Shown piece after piece: positions 8,729-17,596 of a DNA stretch of 55,271 nt. The stretch lies in the NCBI GenBank assembly GCA_937946835.1, contig CALFAV010000086.1, positions 1 to 55,271 on the forward strand, read 5' to 3'. The notes beneath the pieces are model-generated. The model made no database searches and had not been told where the DNA came from. It saw nothing but the letters and a program-made list of their open reading frames with translations. Numbering within the stretch: position 1 is the first letter of the stretch; each line of letters begins with the position of its first letter. Position numbers and translations under genes: made by a program. This DNA is from an uncultured Verrucomicrobiae bacterium (lineage in GTDB: Bacteria; Verrucomicrobiota; Verrucomicrobiia; Limisphaerales; J093).

Positions 8729-9145
8729 TCACCGCCCCGCCGGGCGGGTGTAGATGCTCACCGGGTTCTTGAACCCGGCGGCCTTGACCAGGTCCACCGC
8801 CCGCACGAAGTGGCCGGTGGTGGAGTCGGCATCCGCGCGCACGGCCACGGCGGCGTCCGGGTTTTGCGCGGCGCGGGCGGCCAGCTCGCGTTGCAACTGG
8901 TCCAGCGTCACCGGGGTCTGGCCCAGGTAGTAGTAGGGCGGTTCCTTGGCCACGGTGATGACGAGGTTGTCCGCCCGGCTTCCCTCGCGGGCGGCGCGGG
9001 CTTCGGGCAGGACCAGCCGCAGCGCGGGGTGATGTTTGAAGGTGGTGGTGGCCACCAGGAAAATCAGCAGCACCACCAGGATGTCAATCAGCGACACGAT
9101 GATGATCGAGGGCGGCTGACGGCGGCGGCGTTCCAGGAAGCGCAT
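8729..9145 (-). CDS. ExbD/TolR-family biopolymer transport protein
   Basis: Component of a proton-motive-force-driven ExbB-ExbD/TolQ-TolR motor. The 138-aa protein has a short cytoplasmic N-terminus and one transmembrane helix, IIIVSLIDILVVLLIFLVAT (about residues 14-33), containing the conserved Asp of the family. A periplasmic domain follows, with the ITVAKEPPYYYLGQTPVTL strand region. It starts 12 bases after the ExbB gene, and together with the TonB-like gene forms a complete energising unit. Confidence 0.9.
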   Translation of the reverse strand: MRFLERRRRQPPSIIIVSLIDILVVLLIFLVATTTFKHHPALRLVLPEARAAREGSRADNLVITVAKEPPYYYLGQTPVTLDQLQRELAARAAQNPDAAVAVRADADSTTGHFVRAVDLVKAAGFKNPVSIYTRPAGR

Positions 9146-9157
9146 GGCAGTCCGGGG

Positions 9158-9895
9158 TCAGGCTTCCGGGGCGGGAGCGGAAGCCGCGGGTTGCGGGGCG
9201 GTCGGTGGGGAACTGGTGCGGCGACCGGGACTGCGGCCGGCGGCCGGGCGGCTCCGCGGGGGCAGCGGCGCAGGGGGTGCGGCGGCCGCTTCGGCCAGGC
9301 GGTACTGGCGGCGCAGGAACTCGTCCAGCAACGTTTCCATCTCGACGGCGAAGGCCTCGATGCGCCGGCTGAAGTAGCTCCAGGCGATCAGGGAGGGGAT
9401 GGCGATGAGCAGACCCATGAGCGTGGTGTTGAGGGTGATCGAGATGCCCCGGGCCACGACGTTGGCCTCGCCCAGGCCGGCGCTGCCGATGTCGCCGAAG
9501 AGCGTGATCATGCCGTGGAGGGTGCCCACCAGGCCCAGCAGGGGTGCGATGCCGGTGACGATTTCCAACACCACCAGCCCGCGCTCCAGTTGCAGCACCT
9601 CCTGCCGGGCGCGGGTTTGCACGGAATCTTCCGCCTCCTCCTTGGGGCGGTCCAGGTGTTCCAGCGCGGCCAGGGTCAGCCGGCTGAGCACCGAGGGGTA
9701 TTGGCGACAAAGGGTGTGCAGATCGGAAAGCCGCTCACGCGTGGTGCAGCTTTCCACCGCCTCCATCACGGCCTCCGGGGCCACCCGCACCTGCCGCAGG
9801 GCCAGGGCACGTTCGATGATGAAGGTCACACTGACGATCGAGGCGAGCACCAGCAAAATCATGAAGGGCCCGCCGGCCTGGAGAAATTGAATCAT
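9158..9895 (-). CDS. MotA/TolQ/ExbB proton channel family protein
   Basis: The stator/proton-channel partner of ExbD. The ATG at 9895 gives a protein starting MIQFLQAGGPFMILLVLASI with an immediate first transmembrane helix; the frame extends upstream but that part does not fit the family. Two further helices lie around LERGLVVLEIVTGIAPLLGLVGTL and ITLNTTLMGLLIAIPSLIAW, carrying the family's conserved Gly/Pro/Thr pattern. The C-terminus is an Ala/Pro-rich extension of about 40 residues. Located between the TonB-like and ExbD genes with 17- and 12-base gaps. Confidence 0.92.
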   Translation of the reverse strand: MIQFLQAGGPFMILLVLASIVSVTFIIERALALRQVRVAPEAVMEAVESCTTRERLSDLHTLCRQYPSVLSRLTLAALEHLDRPKEEAEDSVQTRARQEVLQLERGLVVLEIVTGIAPLLGLVGTLHGMITLFGDIGSAGLGEANVVARGISITLNTTLMGLLIAIPSLIAWSYFSRRIEAFAVEMETLLDEFLRRQYRLAEAAAAPPAPLPPRSRPAAGRSPGRRTSSPPTAPQPAASAPAPEA

Positions 9896-9912
9896 GCGCG
9901 GGTGGGGGTTGC

Positions 9913-11112
9913 TCAGTAGTAAAAGGTGAACCGGATATCGCGGTAGTCGTTGCCCACCAGCCGGCGCACATCCGCGGGCCATTTTTCATAGGGGGCCGGC
10001 TTGGTGATGGCGAGCTGGCAGAGCGTGGTGTAAATCTCGCCCACGTCGGATTCCTCGACGCGCATGTCAGTGATGCGCCCCTCGGCGGTGAGGCGGAAGC
10101 TCACCACCACCTTGCCCAGCCGGTCCAGGCTGTAGCGTTGCTCTTCCAGCAGGGCGTACCAGCACTGTTGGACCGCGGCCACGAAGCGCGCGTCGTACCC
10201 GCCCAGCGGCGAGCCTTTGGTGTCCAGGGAAGGCACCACCGAAAAGCGTTTCACGCCGCCCTCTTGGAACATCTTCCGGCCCACCAGCGCGCTTTCCGGA
10301 TTTTGGTTCATCTGGGCGCGGGCGGCAGCCAGGGTGCGGGGTCGGGGGGGCGGGTTGGTGGGAGTAATGGTGGTCTGGGGCAGGTTTGGCGCGGTCAACT
10401 GGGGAGCCGGCGGTTGCGCCGGGCGGGGCGGGGCGATGGCCAGGTCACCGGGCTTGAGTTCAGCCTGCTCTTCGCGGGCGGGCGGCTTGGGCTCGGGGGG
10501 CGGCCCGGGGCGAGTCGGCTGCGGGGCGTGGGCGGGAGCGCGGTCCTGGGTTTCTGGAACGGACGGCGGCGCGGCCGGCAGAGTGGGTTGGAGCGGCACG
10601 GCCGCCCGGTCGGTGTCCAGGGTCTTGGGGACCAGTTCCTGGGTGCCGTCCAGATGAGGCTGACCGGTGTCCCGACGGGTTTCGGGGTTGCCCGCTCGGG
10701 AGGTCACGGCGGCGTAGTAACGGGTTTGCTCGGGCTCTTCTTCACTGGCCTGGGACGGGTCCACGTCCACAAAAATCACGGGCACTTCCTCGACCCGTCG
10801 TGGCGCCGTCTCGGAGGGTGCCGGCGGTTTGCGCGTGGCCTGCGCGGCCAGTTCCCGGACTTCCGGGCGCAAGAGCCGGGCCAGGGTGGCCAGGGGACTG
10901 AGGCGCCAGAGGTCGTAACGGTGCCCGAGTTCGACCAGTCCGAAGACGCCCAGATGCACGGCCAGGGAAAGCAGGAACGCACGCACCAGCAAGTGGGTTG
11001 CGGTGCGCTGCCCGCCGTTCCATGTCAGCGCGTGAACCACAGTGGGCGAGATTGCCGCACCCAGAGGGACACGGCAACTGCGAGTTGGGTTCAAACCGGG
11101 CCGTCCGGGCAC
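9913..11112 (-). CDS. TonB/TolA-like energy transducer
   Basis: Probable envelope-spanning partner of the ExbB-ExbD motor. An N-terminal hydrophobic anchor (LVRAFLLSLAVHLGVFGLVEL, about residues 42-62) is followed by a long Pro/Glu/Lys-rich spacer (about 130-250), typical of TonB and TolA. The folded C-terminal domain (about 300-399) contains a TonB-C-like strand pattern, GKVVVSFRLTAEGRITDMRVEES. The GTG start at 11112 has GGGAGGTGG about 11 bases upstream. It follows infA by 18 bases and precedes exbB by 17. Whether it serves TonB-dependent receptors or a Tol-like function is not decidable here. Confidence 0.78.
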   Translation of the reverse strand: MPGRPGLNPTRSCRVPLGAAISPTVVHALTWNGGQRTATHLLVRAFLLSLAVHLGVFGLVELGHRYDLWRLSPLATLARLLRPEVRELAAQATRKPPAPSETAPRRVEEVPVIFVDVDPSQASEEEPEQTRYYAAVTSRAGNPETRRDTGQPHLDGTQELVPKTLDTDRAAVPLQPTLPAAPPSVPETQDRAPAHAPQPTRPGPPPEPKPPAREEQAELKPGDLAIAPPRPAQPPAPQLTAPNLPQTTITPTNPPPRPRTLAAARAQMNQNPESALVGRKMFQEGGVKRFSVVPSLDTKGSPLGGYDARFVAAVQQCWYALLEEQRYSLDRLGKVVVSFRLTAEGRITDMRVEESDVGEIYTTLCQLAITKPAPYEKWPADVRRLVGNDYRDIRFTFYY

Positions 11113-11130
11113 GCCCCGGGGCCACCTCCC

Positions 11131-11349
11131 TTACGGGTGCCGGTAGGTGATGCGCGCCTTGTTCAAATCGTACGGCGACATCTCCAGGTTGACCTTGTCC
11201 CCGACACTGATGCGGATGAAGTTTTTGCGCATCTTGCCGGAGATGTGGGCCAGCACCTCGTGATTGTTGGGCAGGGCCACGCGGAACATCGTGCCCGGCA
11301 GCACCTGCGTCACCGTTCCGGTGACTTCAATCGGTTCCTCTTTCGGCAC
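11131..11349 (-). CDS. infA: Translation initiation factor IF-1
   Basis: Small OB-fold protein that occupies the ribosomal A site during initiation. The sequence has the family hallmarks [32 protein letters not shown] and [21 protein letters not shown]. Two starts are possible: TTG at 11355 or GTG at 11349. The GTG gives 72 aa, the family norm, and has AGGTGA at a suitable distance, so I chose it. A weak promoter (TTGATT, 17-base spacer, CAATCT) lies roughly 85-115 bases upstream. It appears to head a run with the tonB-exbB-exbD-tauE genes, an unusual partnership. Confidence 0.95.
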   Translation of the reverse strand: MPKEEPIEVTGTVTQVLPGTMFRVALPNNHEVLAHISGKMRKNFIRISVGDKVNLEMSPYDLNKARITYRHP

Positions 11350-11777
11350 AGTCAATCACCTGCGTTTTTGCCCGGGTGCCGCCCCCGGTCCTGCCGGGGC
11401 CGGCTTTCCCAAGGCGTTGCACCACCTGAAGATTGGAAAGGTGAACCCGACAAATCAAGTCAGGAATTGGGCGGCCCCGCGTCCCCTCAGGGAGGCCCCC
11501 CCTTCGCCCGTGCGAGGCGAGTGGGGGCGCTGAGCCGTCGTTGCCCCGGATGTGCCCAACGCCCGGGGGTGGACGAGCGCTCTCCCGGGCCGCGACGCAG
11601 CGCGGCCCCACCAGGGTCAGATGCGGGTGCTTCCCACAAGCGACGAGGCAGCGCGAACCTTGCGCAGCCGACAGCCCTGTGTGTGCCAGGGGACCTCCGA
11701 AAAAGGGTCACTCCCCCGCGCCGGCGCGAAACCACTGGCCATCCGGGCCGGGGCTGATTAAAGTGCACCGGTCACCT
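11350..11777. other. Divergent intergenic region between infA and the Gfo/Idh/MocA gene
   Basis: About 430 bases between divergently transcribed genes. It should hold promoters for both. A weak candidate for infA is TTGATT/CAATCT near 11437-11465 (minus strand). On the plus strand TAAAGT ends 13 bases before the oxidoreductase ATG. No coding frame here resembled a known protein, and no riboswitch or RNA gene was recognised. Confidence 0.5.
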
Positions 11778-13139
11778 ATGGACCATCTCGGCATCCCTCG
11801 GCGCCGCTTTCTGAAGGCCTCCGGCGCCACCCTGGTCGGCTTGGGCGCGGCGGGCCTTCCCACCCTCGTCCCGGCGCGCGCGCTGGGCGCCACCTACAGC
11901 ACACCCGGTGCGAAGGACCGTTTGAACATCGCCCTGATCGGCGTGGGCGGCATGGGCAGCGGCCATCTGGGCTACATGCTCGCGCGCCAGTCGCGCGGCG
12001 ACGTCAACGTGGTCGCGGTCTGCGACGTGGACGAGAACCGTCTGGCGGCCGCGGTCAAAAGCACCGGCGGCAAGGCCACGCCCTACCGGGACTACCGGTA
12101 CATCTTGGAGCGGGCCGACGTGGATGCCGTGGTCATCGCCACGCCCGACCACTGGCATGCTGTTCAGACCGTCCACGCCTGCGAAGCCGGCAAGCACGTC
12201 TATGTCGAAAAACCGGCCTGTTGCACCATCGAGGAGGGCAAAGCCATGGTCCGGGCCGCCCGGGAGCACAAAGTGGCGGTGCAGGTGGGCTCCCAGGGCC
12301 GCTCGCAGCGCGAGGCCTTTTACGCGCACCAGTACATCGCCAACGGCATGATCGGCCGCGTCCACACCGTCAAGTGCTGGCACTACGCCACGCCCTCGGA
12401 TGACCATCCCGTGCCGGACAGTGAACCGCCGCCCGAGCTGGACTGGGATTTGTGGCTGGGACCGCTGCCATGGCGGCCATTCAACCGGCGCTACCTGCAC
12501 GGGGTGTTTCGCTGGCTGCTCGAATCCGGCGGCGGCCAGATTCGCGACCGTGGCGCGCACGTGATGAGCAACGCCCTGCACTTCACCGGCTCCGATCACA
12601 CCGGCCCGGTGAGCATCGAGACCAAGGGACGGGTGCCCACCAAAGGCCTGTGGGATTCGGCCATCGAGATGGAGGTTACCTACCAGTTCAAGAACCCGGA
12701 CTGGACGCTCATCTGGGCGCAGCCGGGCGAGATGGTGCCCTACCCCGACCGCGAGCGCGTGAAGAACGAGGGCATTCGCGAGGGGTACGGCGCCGTGTAC
12801 TACGGCGACAAGGACAAGTTGGTGGTCTGGGTGGGCGACGGCCAGGTGTACACGGAGAAAAAGGCCCTCGAGTACCAGCCCCCGCCCGACGGCGTCCAAG
12901 TGCCGAAGAGCCCGCGTTTCGACCACCACGAAGATTGGTTCGAGGGCATCAAGACCGGTCGCAAGACCATCATGAACATCGAGGCGGGCGTGGCCACGGC
13001 CTTCTTGTGCGTGCTGGGCAACCTGTCCCTGATCTGTGGCCGCAAGCTGCATTGGGACCCGGTCAAACAGGAAATCGTCGGCGACGAGCAGGCCCGGCGC
13101 CTGATGAGTCGCCCCCAACGTTACCCCTACACGCTCTAA
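11778..13139 (+). CDS. Gfo/Idh/MocA-family oxidoreductase with Tat signal
   Basis: An NAD(P)-dependent sugar or cyclitol oxidoreductase family member, predicted to be exported. The N-terminus has a twin-arginine motif (RRRFLKASG, residues 8-16) followed by a hydrophobic stretch ending near ALGATYS. A Rossmann fold starts with IALIGVGGMGSG. The family EKP motif appears as VYVEKPACC, and the C-terminal domain contains DRGAHVMSNALHF. At 453 aa it matches the Tat-exported subfamily common in Planctomycetota and Verrucomicrobiota. Substrate unknown. A HEAT-repeat protein gene follows by 40 bases, probably in the same transcript. Confidence 0.9.
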   Translation: MDHLGIPRRRFLKASGATLVGLGAAGLPTLVPARALGATYSTPGAKDRLNIALIGVGGMGSGHLGYMLARQSRGDVNVVAVCDVDENRLAAAVKSTGGKATPYRDYRYILERADVDAVVIATPDHWHAVQTVHACEAGKHVYVEKPACCTIEEGKAMVRAAREHKVAVQVGSQGRSQREAFYAHQYIANGMIGRVHTVKCWHYATPSDDHPVPDSEPPPELDWDLWLGPLPWRPFNRRYLHGVFRWLLESGGGQIRDRGAHVMSNALHFTGSDHTGPVSIETKGRVPTKGLWDSAIEMEVTYQFKNPDWTLIWAQPGEMVPYPDRERVKNEGIREGYGAVYYGDKDKLVVWVGDGQVYTEKKALEYQPPPDGVQVPKSPRFDHHEDWFEGIKTGRKTIMNIEAGVATAFLCVLGNLSLICGRKLHWDPVKQEIVGDEQARRLMSRPQRYPYTL

Positions 13140-13179
13140 AGCCGGTCACCGACGCAGATTTTTATCCCGCCCCGTTGCC

Positions 13180-13800
13180 ATGAAACCGAATGCCGCTTCC
13201 GCACTTGCCACGGGCGCCGCGCTGACGGCTGGCGTGCTCGCCGCCGACGCTGCACTGGCGGAGTTTCTCGAAAAGATCCAAAGCCCCGACGACGCCATCC
13301 GCGGGCCGGCCTGGCAGAACGCCGGTCCGGTGGGCGCCCCGGCGGTGGTGCCGCTGGGCGAGGTGATGACCCACGCCGACTTCGAGATCGCCCGCGCGGC
13401 CAAACGGGCCATCGAGCGCATTGTACGCCACGCGGGCCGGCCCGGCGCTGATTCGGAACGCCAGGCCGTGGCGGCCGAACTGGTCAAACTGCTCGCCCAC
13501 GCGAATTCGAACGTCCGCAAGCACGCCCTGTGGATGCTTTCGGAGATCGGGGAGGACGCGGCCGTGCCGCCCATGGCGAGGTTGCTCGAGGACCCGGAGG
13601 TGCGGGAAGATGCCCGTTGCGCGCTGGAGCGCATTCCCGGGCGGGCGGCCACCGCAGCGCTCAGAAAGGCCCTGGCCACCGCTCCAGAGTCGTTCAAGTA
13701 CGCGCTGGCCCACTCGCTGCGGGTCCGCGGCGAGAAGGTCGAGGGCTATCCCAGTCAGAAACGGGTGCCCACCAAACCCACTCGCGTCACCGCCGGCTGA
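13180..13800 (+). CDS. HEAT-repeat protein, probably exported
   Basis: A 206-aa protein with an Ala-rich N-terminus (residues 1-25) that could be a signal peptide or anchor. It is followed by helical repeats such as AVAAELVKLLAHANSNVRKHALWMLSEIG and AVPPMARLLEDPEVREDARCAL, typical of HEAT/PBS-lyase scaffolds. No catalytic residues are apparent. It lies 40 bases after the exported oxidoreductase and is likely co-transcribed; such small repeat proteins often accompany these enzymes in related genomes, but a functional link is inferred only. Confidence 0.75.
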   Translation: MKPNAASALATGAALTAGVLAADAALAEFLEKIQSPDDAIRGPAWQNAGPVGAPAVVPLGEVMTHADFEIARAAKRAIERIVRHAGRPGADSERQAVAAELVKLLAHANSNVRKHALWMLSEIGEDAAVPPMARLLEDPEVREDARCALERIPGRAATAALRKALATAPESFKYALAHSLRVRGEKVEGYPSQKRVPTKPTRVTAG

Positions 13801-13868
13801 AGGGCCGATTTCGCGGTTCTGGGCGTACCGGGGCGGCCCGCGGCTTTCCAATCGGGAGGGGTGGGGTT

Positions 13869-13874
13869 TAGCCT
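13869..13874 (+). promoter_or_regulatory. -10-like hexamer six bases before the DUF554 start
   Basis: TAGCCT is followed by six bases and then the ATG at 13881. No Shine-Dalgarno sequence lies between. Transcription would begin at or next to the start codon, giving a leaderless mRNA. The matching -35 is weak (TTCCAA). Confidence 0.4.
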
Positions 13875-13880
13875 GCGGAC

Positions 13881-14609
13881 ATGCTTGGAACGCTGGTTAA
13901 CGCCGCCGCCATCGCGGGGGCGGGACTGGCCGGGCTGGCCCGGGTGCCCGACCTCCCGTTTCCCTGGCAGCGGCGGCTTTCAACCGGTGTGGGTGTTCTG
14001 ACCCTGGCCCTGGGATTTCACGTGGTCATCCAGGCCGCCGCGCGCGTGCCGGGAAATGCTTTGCGGGTCGTGGGCCTGGCCGGGCTGGCCTTTTTCCTGG
14101 GGCGGTGGACCGGTGGGATGTTGAGGTTGCAGCAGCGGCTCAATCGTCTCGGTCAGTTTTCCAGCCGGCAATTGACCGATCCCGGCGCGGCTCATGCCCC
14201 GCCGGTCGGGTCGGAGGTGTTTGCGGCCGCCACGGTGGTTTTCTGCCTCAGCCCGCTGGCGGTGGTCGGTCCGGTGCTCGAGGGGCTGGGTGGCGACAGC
14301 CGGGCGCTGGGCCTTAAAGCCGTGATGGACGGACTGGCGGCGCTGAGCCTGGCGCGGACCCGGGGCGGCGGAGTGGCCCTGGCGGCGCTGCCGGTGCTGG
14401 CCCTGCAGGGCACACTGACGCTGGCGTTGCGGCTGGCGCAGGTACCTTTGGCCCGGTTCCAGGGAGATGATCTGCTGTGTGCCACCGCCGGACTGACGCT
14501 GTTGCCGGTGGCGTTGGTCGTGTTGCAGGTGGTTCGGGTGCGGCTGGCGGATTATCTGCCCGCCTTGCTGTGGGCGCCGGCGCTGGGTTGGTGGTTCCGA
14601 TTGGACTGA
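13881..14609 (+). CDS. DUF554-family membrane protein
   Basis: A 242-aa inner-membrane protein of the DUF554 (YdfK-like) family. It starts MLGTLVNAAAIAGAGLAGL and has about seven hydrophobic segments. Characteristic segments are VVFCLSPLAVVGPVLEGLGGD, LKAVMDGLAALSLA and LPVLALQGTLTLAL. The family is proposed to be transport-related, but no substrate is established. It is a single gene, with a -10-like TAGCCT just before its ATG. A minus-strand terminator for the convergent PEP-CTERM gene lies just downstream. Confidence 0.88.
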   Translation: MLGTLVNAAAIAGAGLAGLARVPDLPFPWQRRLSTGVGVLTLALGFHVVIQAAARVPGNALRVVGLAGLAFFLGRWTGGMLRLQQRLNRLGQFSSRQLTDPGAAHAPPVGSEVFAAATVVFCLSPLAVVGPVLEGLGGDSRALGLKAVMDGLAALSLARTRGGGVALAALPVLALQGTLTLALRLAQVPLARFQGDDLLCATAGLTLLPVALVVLQVVRVRLADYLPALLWAPALGWWFRLD

Positions 14610-14638
14610 GCCCGAGACATTGTTGCTGACCGGGCAAT

Positions 14639-14666
14639 AAAAAAGCCGGCGGAGAACTCCGCCGAC
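14639..14666 (-). terminator. Rho-independent terminator of the PEP-CTERM gene
   Basis: On the minus strand a 10-base arm (14666-14657) pairs with 14654-14645 (GTCGGCGGAG with CTCCGCCGGC, one G-U pair). Six T residues (14644-14639) follow. It is 28 bases downstream of the PEP-CTERM gene's stop. Confidence 0.65.
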
Positions 14667-14693
14667 TTGCGCGGTAAATTTTTCAGCCGCGAC

Positions 14694-15548
14694 TCAGCGG
14701 CGACGCCAGAGCAGCCCGAGCAATCCCAGACTCAACAGCGCGGCAGGGCCGGGCTCGGGGATGGCCAGAGGTTCGCTGAAGAAAAACGGCCCCATGGCAA
14801 TGACGTCGGCCAGCCCGCCCATGCCGCCGTCGTCTATGCCCGGCATCAGGGGCGGCGACCCGGCGAAGATGCGCACCCGGCCGATTTGCTCGGCCGCGTT
14901 GAACCAGACGCCGAGGAAACTCAGCCCGTTGTTGGCGGCGGGGGCGGAGAATCCCCCGAGAAAATTCCCGTTCACATCGTAAAACTGCAGGGAGGCCAGC
15001 GGGCTCTTGTCCACGTCGGTAAATACCAAACCAAACCCATGCACGAAGGCCGGGGTGGTGGGGTCCCCGGGCACGTAAAAGCGAACATCCGTGACCGTGC
15101 TCAGGTTGGCGGCATAAATCCGCTCGCCATCGTAGCTCTGGAAGGTGGTTTCGTACGACGGCTGAATGTCCCCAAACCGCAGCGGTAAGCCTTCGCCGGT
15201 CTTGGCGCTCACCCGCAGCCCGTTGCCCGTGGTGGACAGCACCGCCCCCACCGGCACGGCGGTGTTGAAGTAATCCCCCGGCATGAAATTGGGGGTGGCG
15301 AAGGCCGTGGGGACTTGATCCCAGTTGATTTGCCGGAACCCGACCGAGAACGGGCCGCCCCCCACGCCGTTATTTTGGGCGACCGGCCCCGTTTGGCTGA
15401 TCTGGACTTTGAAGGCCTCGACCGTGTCCAAAATGTCCGCCGGCGTGGCTCCGGCGTCGCTGAAAATTACCGGTGCCGCTTGCACCGAAACACTCAAGGC
15501 GGCCAACGCTGCAGCCCACCCCACTCGTCCGCTCAACGCTGTTGTCAT
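14694..15548 (-). CDS. PEP-CTERM sorting-domain protein
   Basis: A 284-aa exported protein. The N-terminus is a signal peptide (about residues 1-25, ending near VSVQAAPV). A beta-rich domain follows (FGLVFTDVDKSPLASLQFYDVNG). The C-terminus is a PEP-CTERM sorting signal: IPEPGPAALLSLGLLGLLWRRR, that is, a Pro-Glu-Pro motif, a transmembrane helix and a basic end. Such proteins are processed by exosortase and delivered to the cell surface or exopolysaccharide; the exosortase gene is not in the window. Its own terminator lies downstream, and an inverted repeat that may regulate it lies upstream. Confidence 0.9.
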   Translation of the reverse strand: MTTALSGRVGWAAALAALSVSVQAAPVIFSDAGATPADILDTVEAFKVQISQTGPVAQNNGVGGGPFSVGFRQINWDQVPTAFATPNFMPGDYFNTAVPVGAVLSTTGNGLRVSAKTGEGLPLRFGDIQPSYETTFQSYDGERIYAANLSTVTDVRFYVPGDPTTPAFVHGFGLVFTDVDKSPLASLQFYDVNGNFLGGFSAPAANNGLSFLGVWFNAAEQIGRVRIFAGSPPLMPGIDDGGMGGLADVIAMGPFFFSEPLAIPEPGPAALLSLGLLGLLWRRR

Positions 15549-15583
15549 GGCGAGTTACGTAGCACCGCCGCCTCCCCCTGTCC

Positions 15584-15615
15584 ACAACAAAATTGCTTGA
15601 AATGCAAATTGTTGT
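15584..15615. promoter_or_regulatory. AT-rich inverted repeat between the PEP-CTERM gene and carB
   Basis: ACAACAA (15584-15590) pairs with TTGTTGT (15609-15615) and TTGC (15593-15596) with GCAA (15604-15607), around a 7-base centre. It is strikingly AT-rich for its surroundings and sits 36 bases upstream of the PEP-CTERM start, so an operator or promoter element is plausible. The divergent gap (15549-15756) holds no gene. Confidence 0.4.
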
Positions 15616-15756
15616 CGGGATTCCGACACCCGGTCGGAATCACCCTCCGCACCGGGGTTCCAAGCCGGCCTTTCGGCCGGAGCCGCGGGCCAACCCCGGC
15701 GGCTCGAAAAAGGAGTCGCCTCCCCGCCTCCCCGCCGGTTTCATTGCCGCCGGGAT

Positions 15757-17316
15757 ATGCCAAAGCGCACCGACATCCACAGCGTCCTGATCATCGGCGC
15801 CGGCCCGATCATCATTGGCCAGGCCTGTGAGTTCGACTATTCCGGCACCCAGGCGTGCAAGGCGCTCAAGGAGGAAGGTTACCGGGTGGTATTGGTGAAC
15901 TCGAATCCGGCCACGATCATGACCGACCCCGAGTTTGCCGACCGCACGTACATCGAGCCGATCACCCCGGAGGTGGTGGAAAAAATCATCGTCCGCGAGC
16001 TGGAGGAAATGCGCCGGCTGGGGGTGCCGGTGGAACAAACCCAGGGCCCGAGTGCTGGCCCCGCCGGCCCGCATAAGCTGGTTTTGCTGCCCACCCTCGG
16101 GGGCCAGACCGCCCTCAACACCGCCATGGCCCTGCACCGCCAAGGAGTCTTGGAGCGTTACGGGGTCGAATTGATCGGTGCCAAACCCGAGGCCATCGAG
16201 CGCGGCGAGGATCGTCTCGCCTTCAAGGAGCTGATGCTCTCGATCGGTCTGGATGTGCCCATCAGCGGGGTTGCCCACACCCCCGAAGAGGCCCGGGGCA
16301 TCGCCGAGAAAATCGGTCGTTTTCCCCTCATCATCCGGCCTGCCTACACCCTGGGCGGCACCGGTGGCGGCATCGCCTACAACCGCGCGGAATTTGAGGA
16401 ACTGGCCAAACGCGGCCTGGACCTGTCGCCCGTCTCGGAAATCCTCATCGAAGAATCCCTGCTCGGCTGGAAGGAGTTCGAGATGGAGGTCATGCGCGAC
16501 CGCGCCGACAACTGCGTCATCATCTGCTCGATCGAGAACTTTGATCCCATGGGCGTCCACACCGGGGACAGCATCACCGTCGCCCCGGCGCAGACCCTCA
16601 CCGACAAGGAATATCAGATCATGCGCGACGCCTCCTTTGCCGTGATCCGGGCGGTGGGCGTTGAGACCGGCGGCTCGAACATCCAGTTCGCCGTCAACCC
16701 GGACAACGGCCGCATGGTGGTCATCGAGATGAACCCGCGCGTCTCCCGCAGCTCCGCGCTCGCGTCCAAGGCCACCGGCTTTCCCATCGCCAAGATCGCC
16801 GCCAAACTGGCCGTGGGCTGCACCCTGGACGAAATCCCCAACGACATCACCCGCGAGACCCCCGCGAGCTTCGAGCCGACGATTGACTACGTGGTCGTCA
16901 AAGTCCCGCGGTTTGCGTTCGAGAAGTTCCCGCAGGCCGACCCCACGCTGACCACCCAGATGAAAAGCGTGGGCGAGGCCATGGCCATCGGGCGCACGTT
17001 CAAGGAGGCACTGCAAAAGGCGCTCCGCTCCCTGGAAATCGGCCGCAGCGGCCTGGGGGGCGACGGCAAGCCCTGGCGAATCGGCAATGAAGTCTTTGGC
17101 GATCGGGACCTGTTCCCGCGCGAGCTGATCACGCGCAAACTCACCGTGCCCAATGCCGAACGGATCTTTTTCATCCGCCACGCCCTCCGCGCCGGCTTCA
17201 GCATCGAAGAGATTTACCAGCTCACCAGAATTGACCGCTGGTTTCTGGCCCAGATCCGGGAGATCGTGGAGTTCGAGGAGGAGCTGGCCGCGGTCGGCGG
17301 CAGAGCGGCTGGGTGA
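15757..17316 (+). CDS. carB: Carbamoyl-phosphate synthase large subunit, N-terminal half only
   Basis: Carboxy-phosphate-forming half of CarB, the enzyme that makes carbamoyl phosphate for pyrimidine and arginine synthesis. The ATP-grasp synthetase domain is complete: [28 protein letters not shown] at the start, [16 protein letters not shown], and [20 protein letters not shown]. The protein stops at 519 aa after [24 protein letters not shown], where full-length CarB (about 1,070 aa) enters its oligomerisation domain. None of the remaining reading frames just downstream encodes the second half, and a terminator follows, so this looks like a naturally split gene. A short Pro/Gly insertion occurs around residues 90-105. 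The C-terminal half and carA are not in the window. Confidence 0.92.
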   Translation: MPKRTDIHSVLIIGAGPIIIGQACEFDYSGTQACKALKEEGYRVVLVNSNPATIMTDPEFADRTYIEPITPEVVEKIIVRELEEMRRLGVPVEQTQGPSAGPAGPHKLVLLPTLGGQTALNTAMALHRQGVLERYGVELIGAKPEAIERGEDRLAFKELMLSIGLDVPISGVAHTPEEARGIAEKIGRFPLIIRPAYTLGGTGGGIAYNRAEFEELAKRGLDLSPVSEILIEESLLGWKEFEMEVMRDRADNCVIICSIENFDPMGVHTGDSITVAPAQTLTDKEYQIMRDASFAVIRAVGVETGGSNIQFAVNPDNGRMVVIEMNPRVSRSSALASKATGFPIAKIAAKLAVGCTLDEIPNDITRETPASFEPTIDYVVVKVPRFAFEKFPQADPTLTTQMKSVGEAMAIGRTFKEALQKALRSLEIGRSGLGGDGKPWRIGNEVFGDRDLFPRELITRKLTVPNAERIFFIRHALRAGFSIEEIYQLTRIDRWFLAQIREIVEFEEELAAVGGRAAG

Positions 17317-17408
17317 ACAAGGCGATGTCCCTGGAAATCGCTTCTGCCCGGGCGAGACCTCCCGGCGCAGCGCCTCACCCCGTCTCCTCATCGTGAACCC
17401 CGCCCGCA

Positions 17409-17435
17409 CCGGCCGGCCGCCGGGGGTAATTTTTT
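17409..17435 (+). terminator. Rho-independent terminator downstream of carB
   Basis: CCGGC (17409-17413) pairs with GCCGG (17419-17423). A run of six T residues (17430-17435) follows after a short GGGTAA spacer. It is about 95 bases past the carB stop and supports a true transcript end for the half-length gene. Confidence 0.5.
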
Positions 17436-17596
17436 CAACGACGGCCCGCGCGGCGCGCCCGACCACCGCGGATCAACCGGCCCGGCGATCGCTGCGGAGG
17501 GCCCGAGGTGAAAGCCCCGGCCATTGAAGTCTGTCCCGTTTCCGGGCGGCACTCGGGGCCATTCAGACCGGCCGGGAGGTCCGGCGTGGACCTGTT

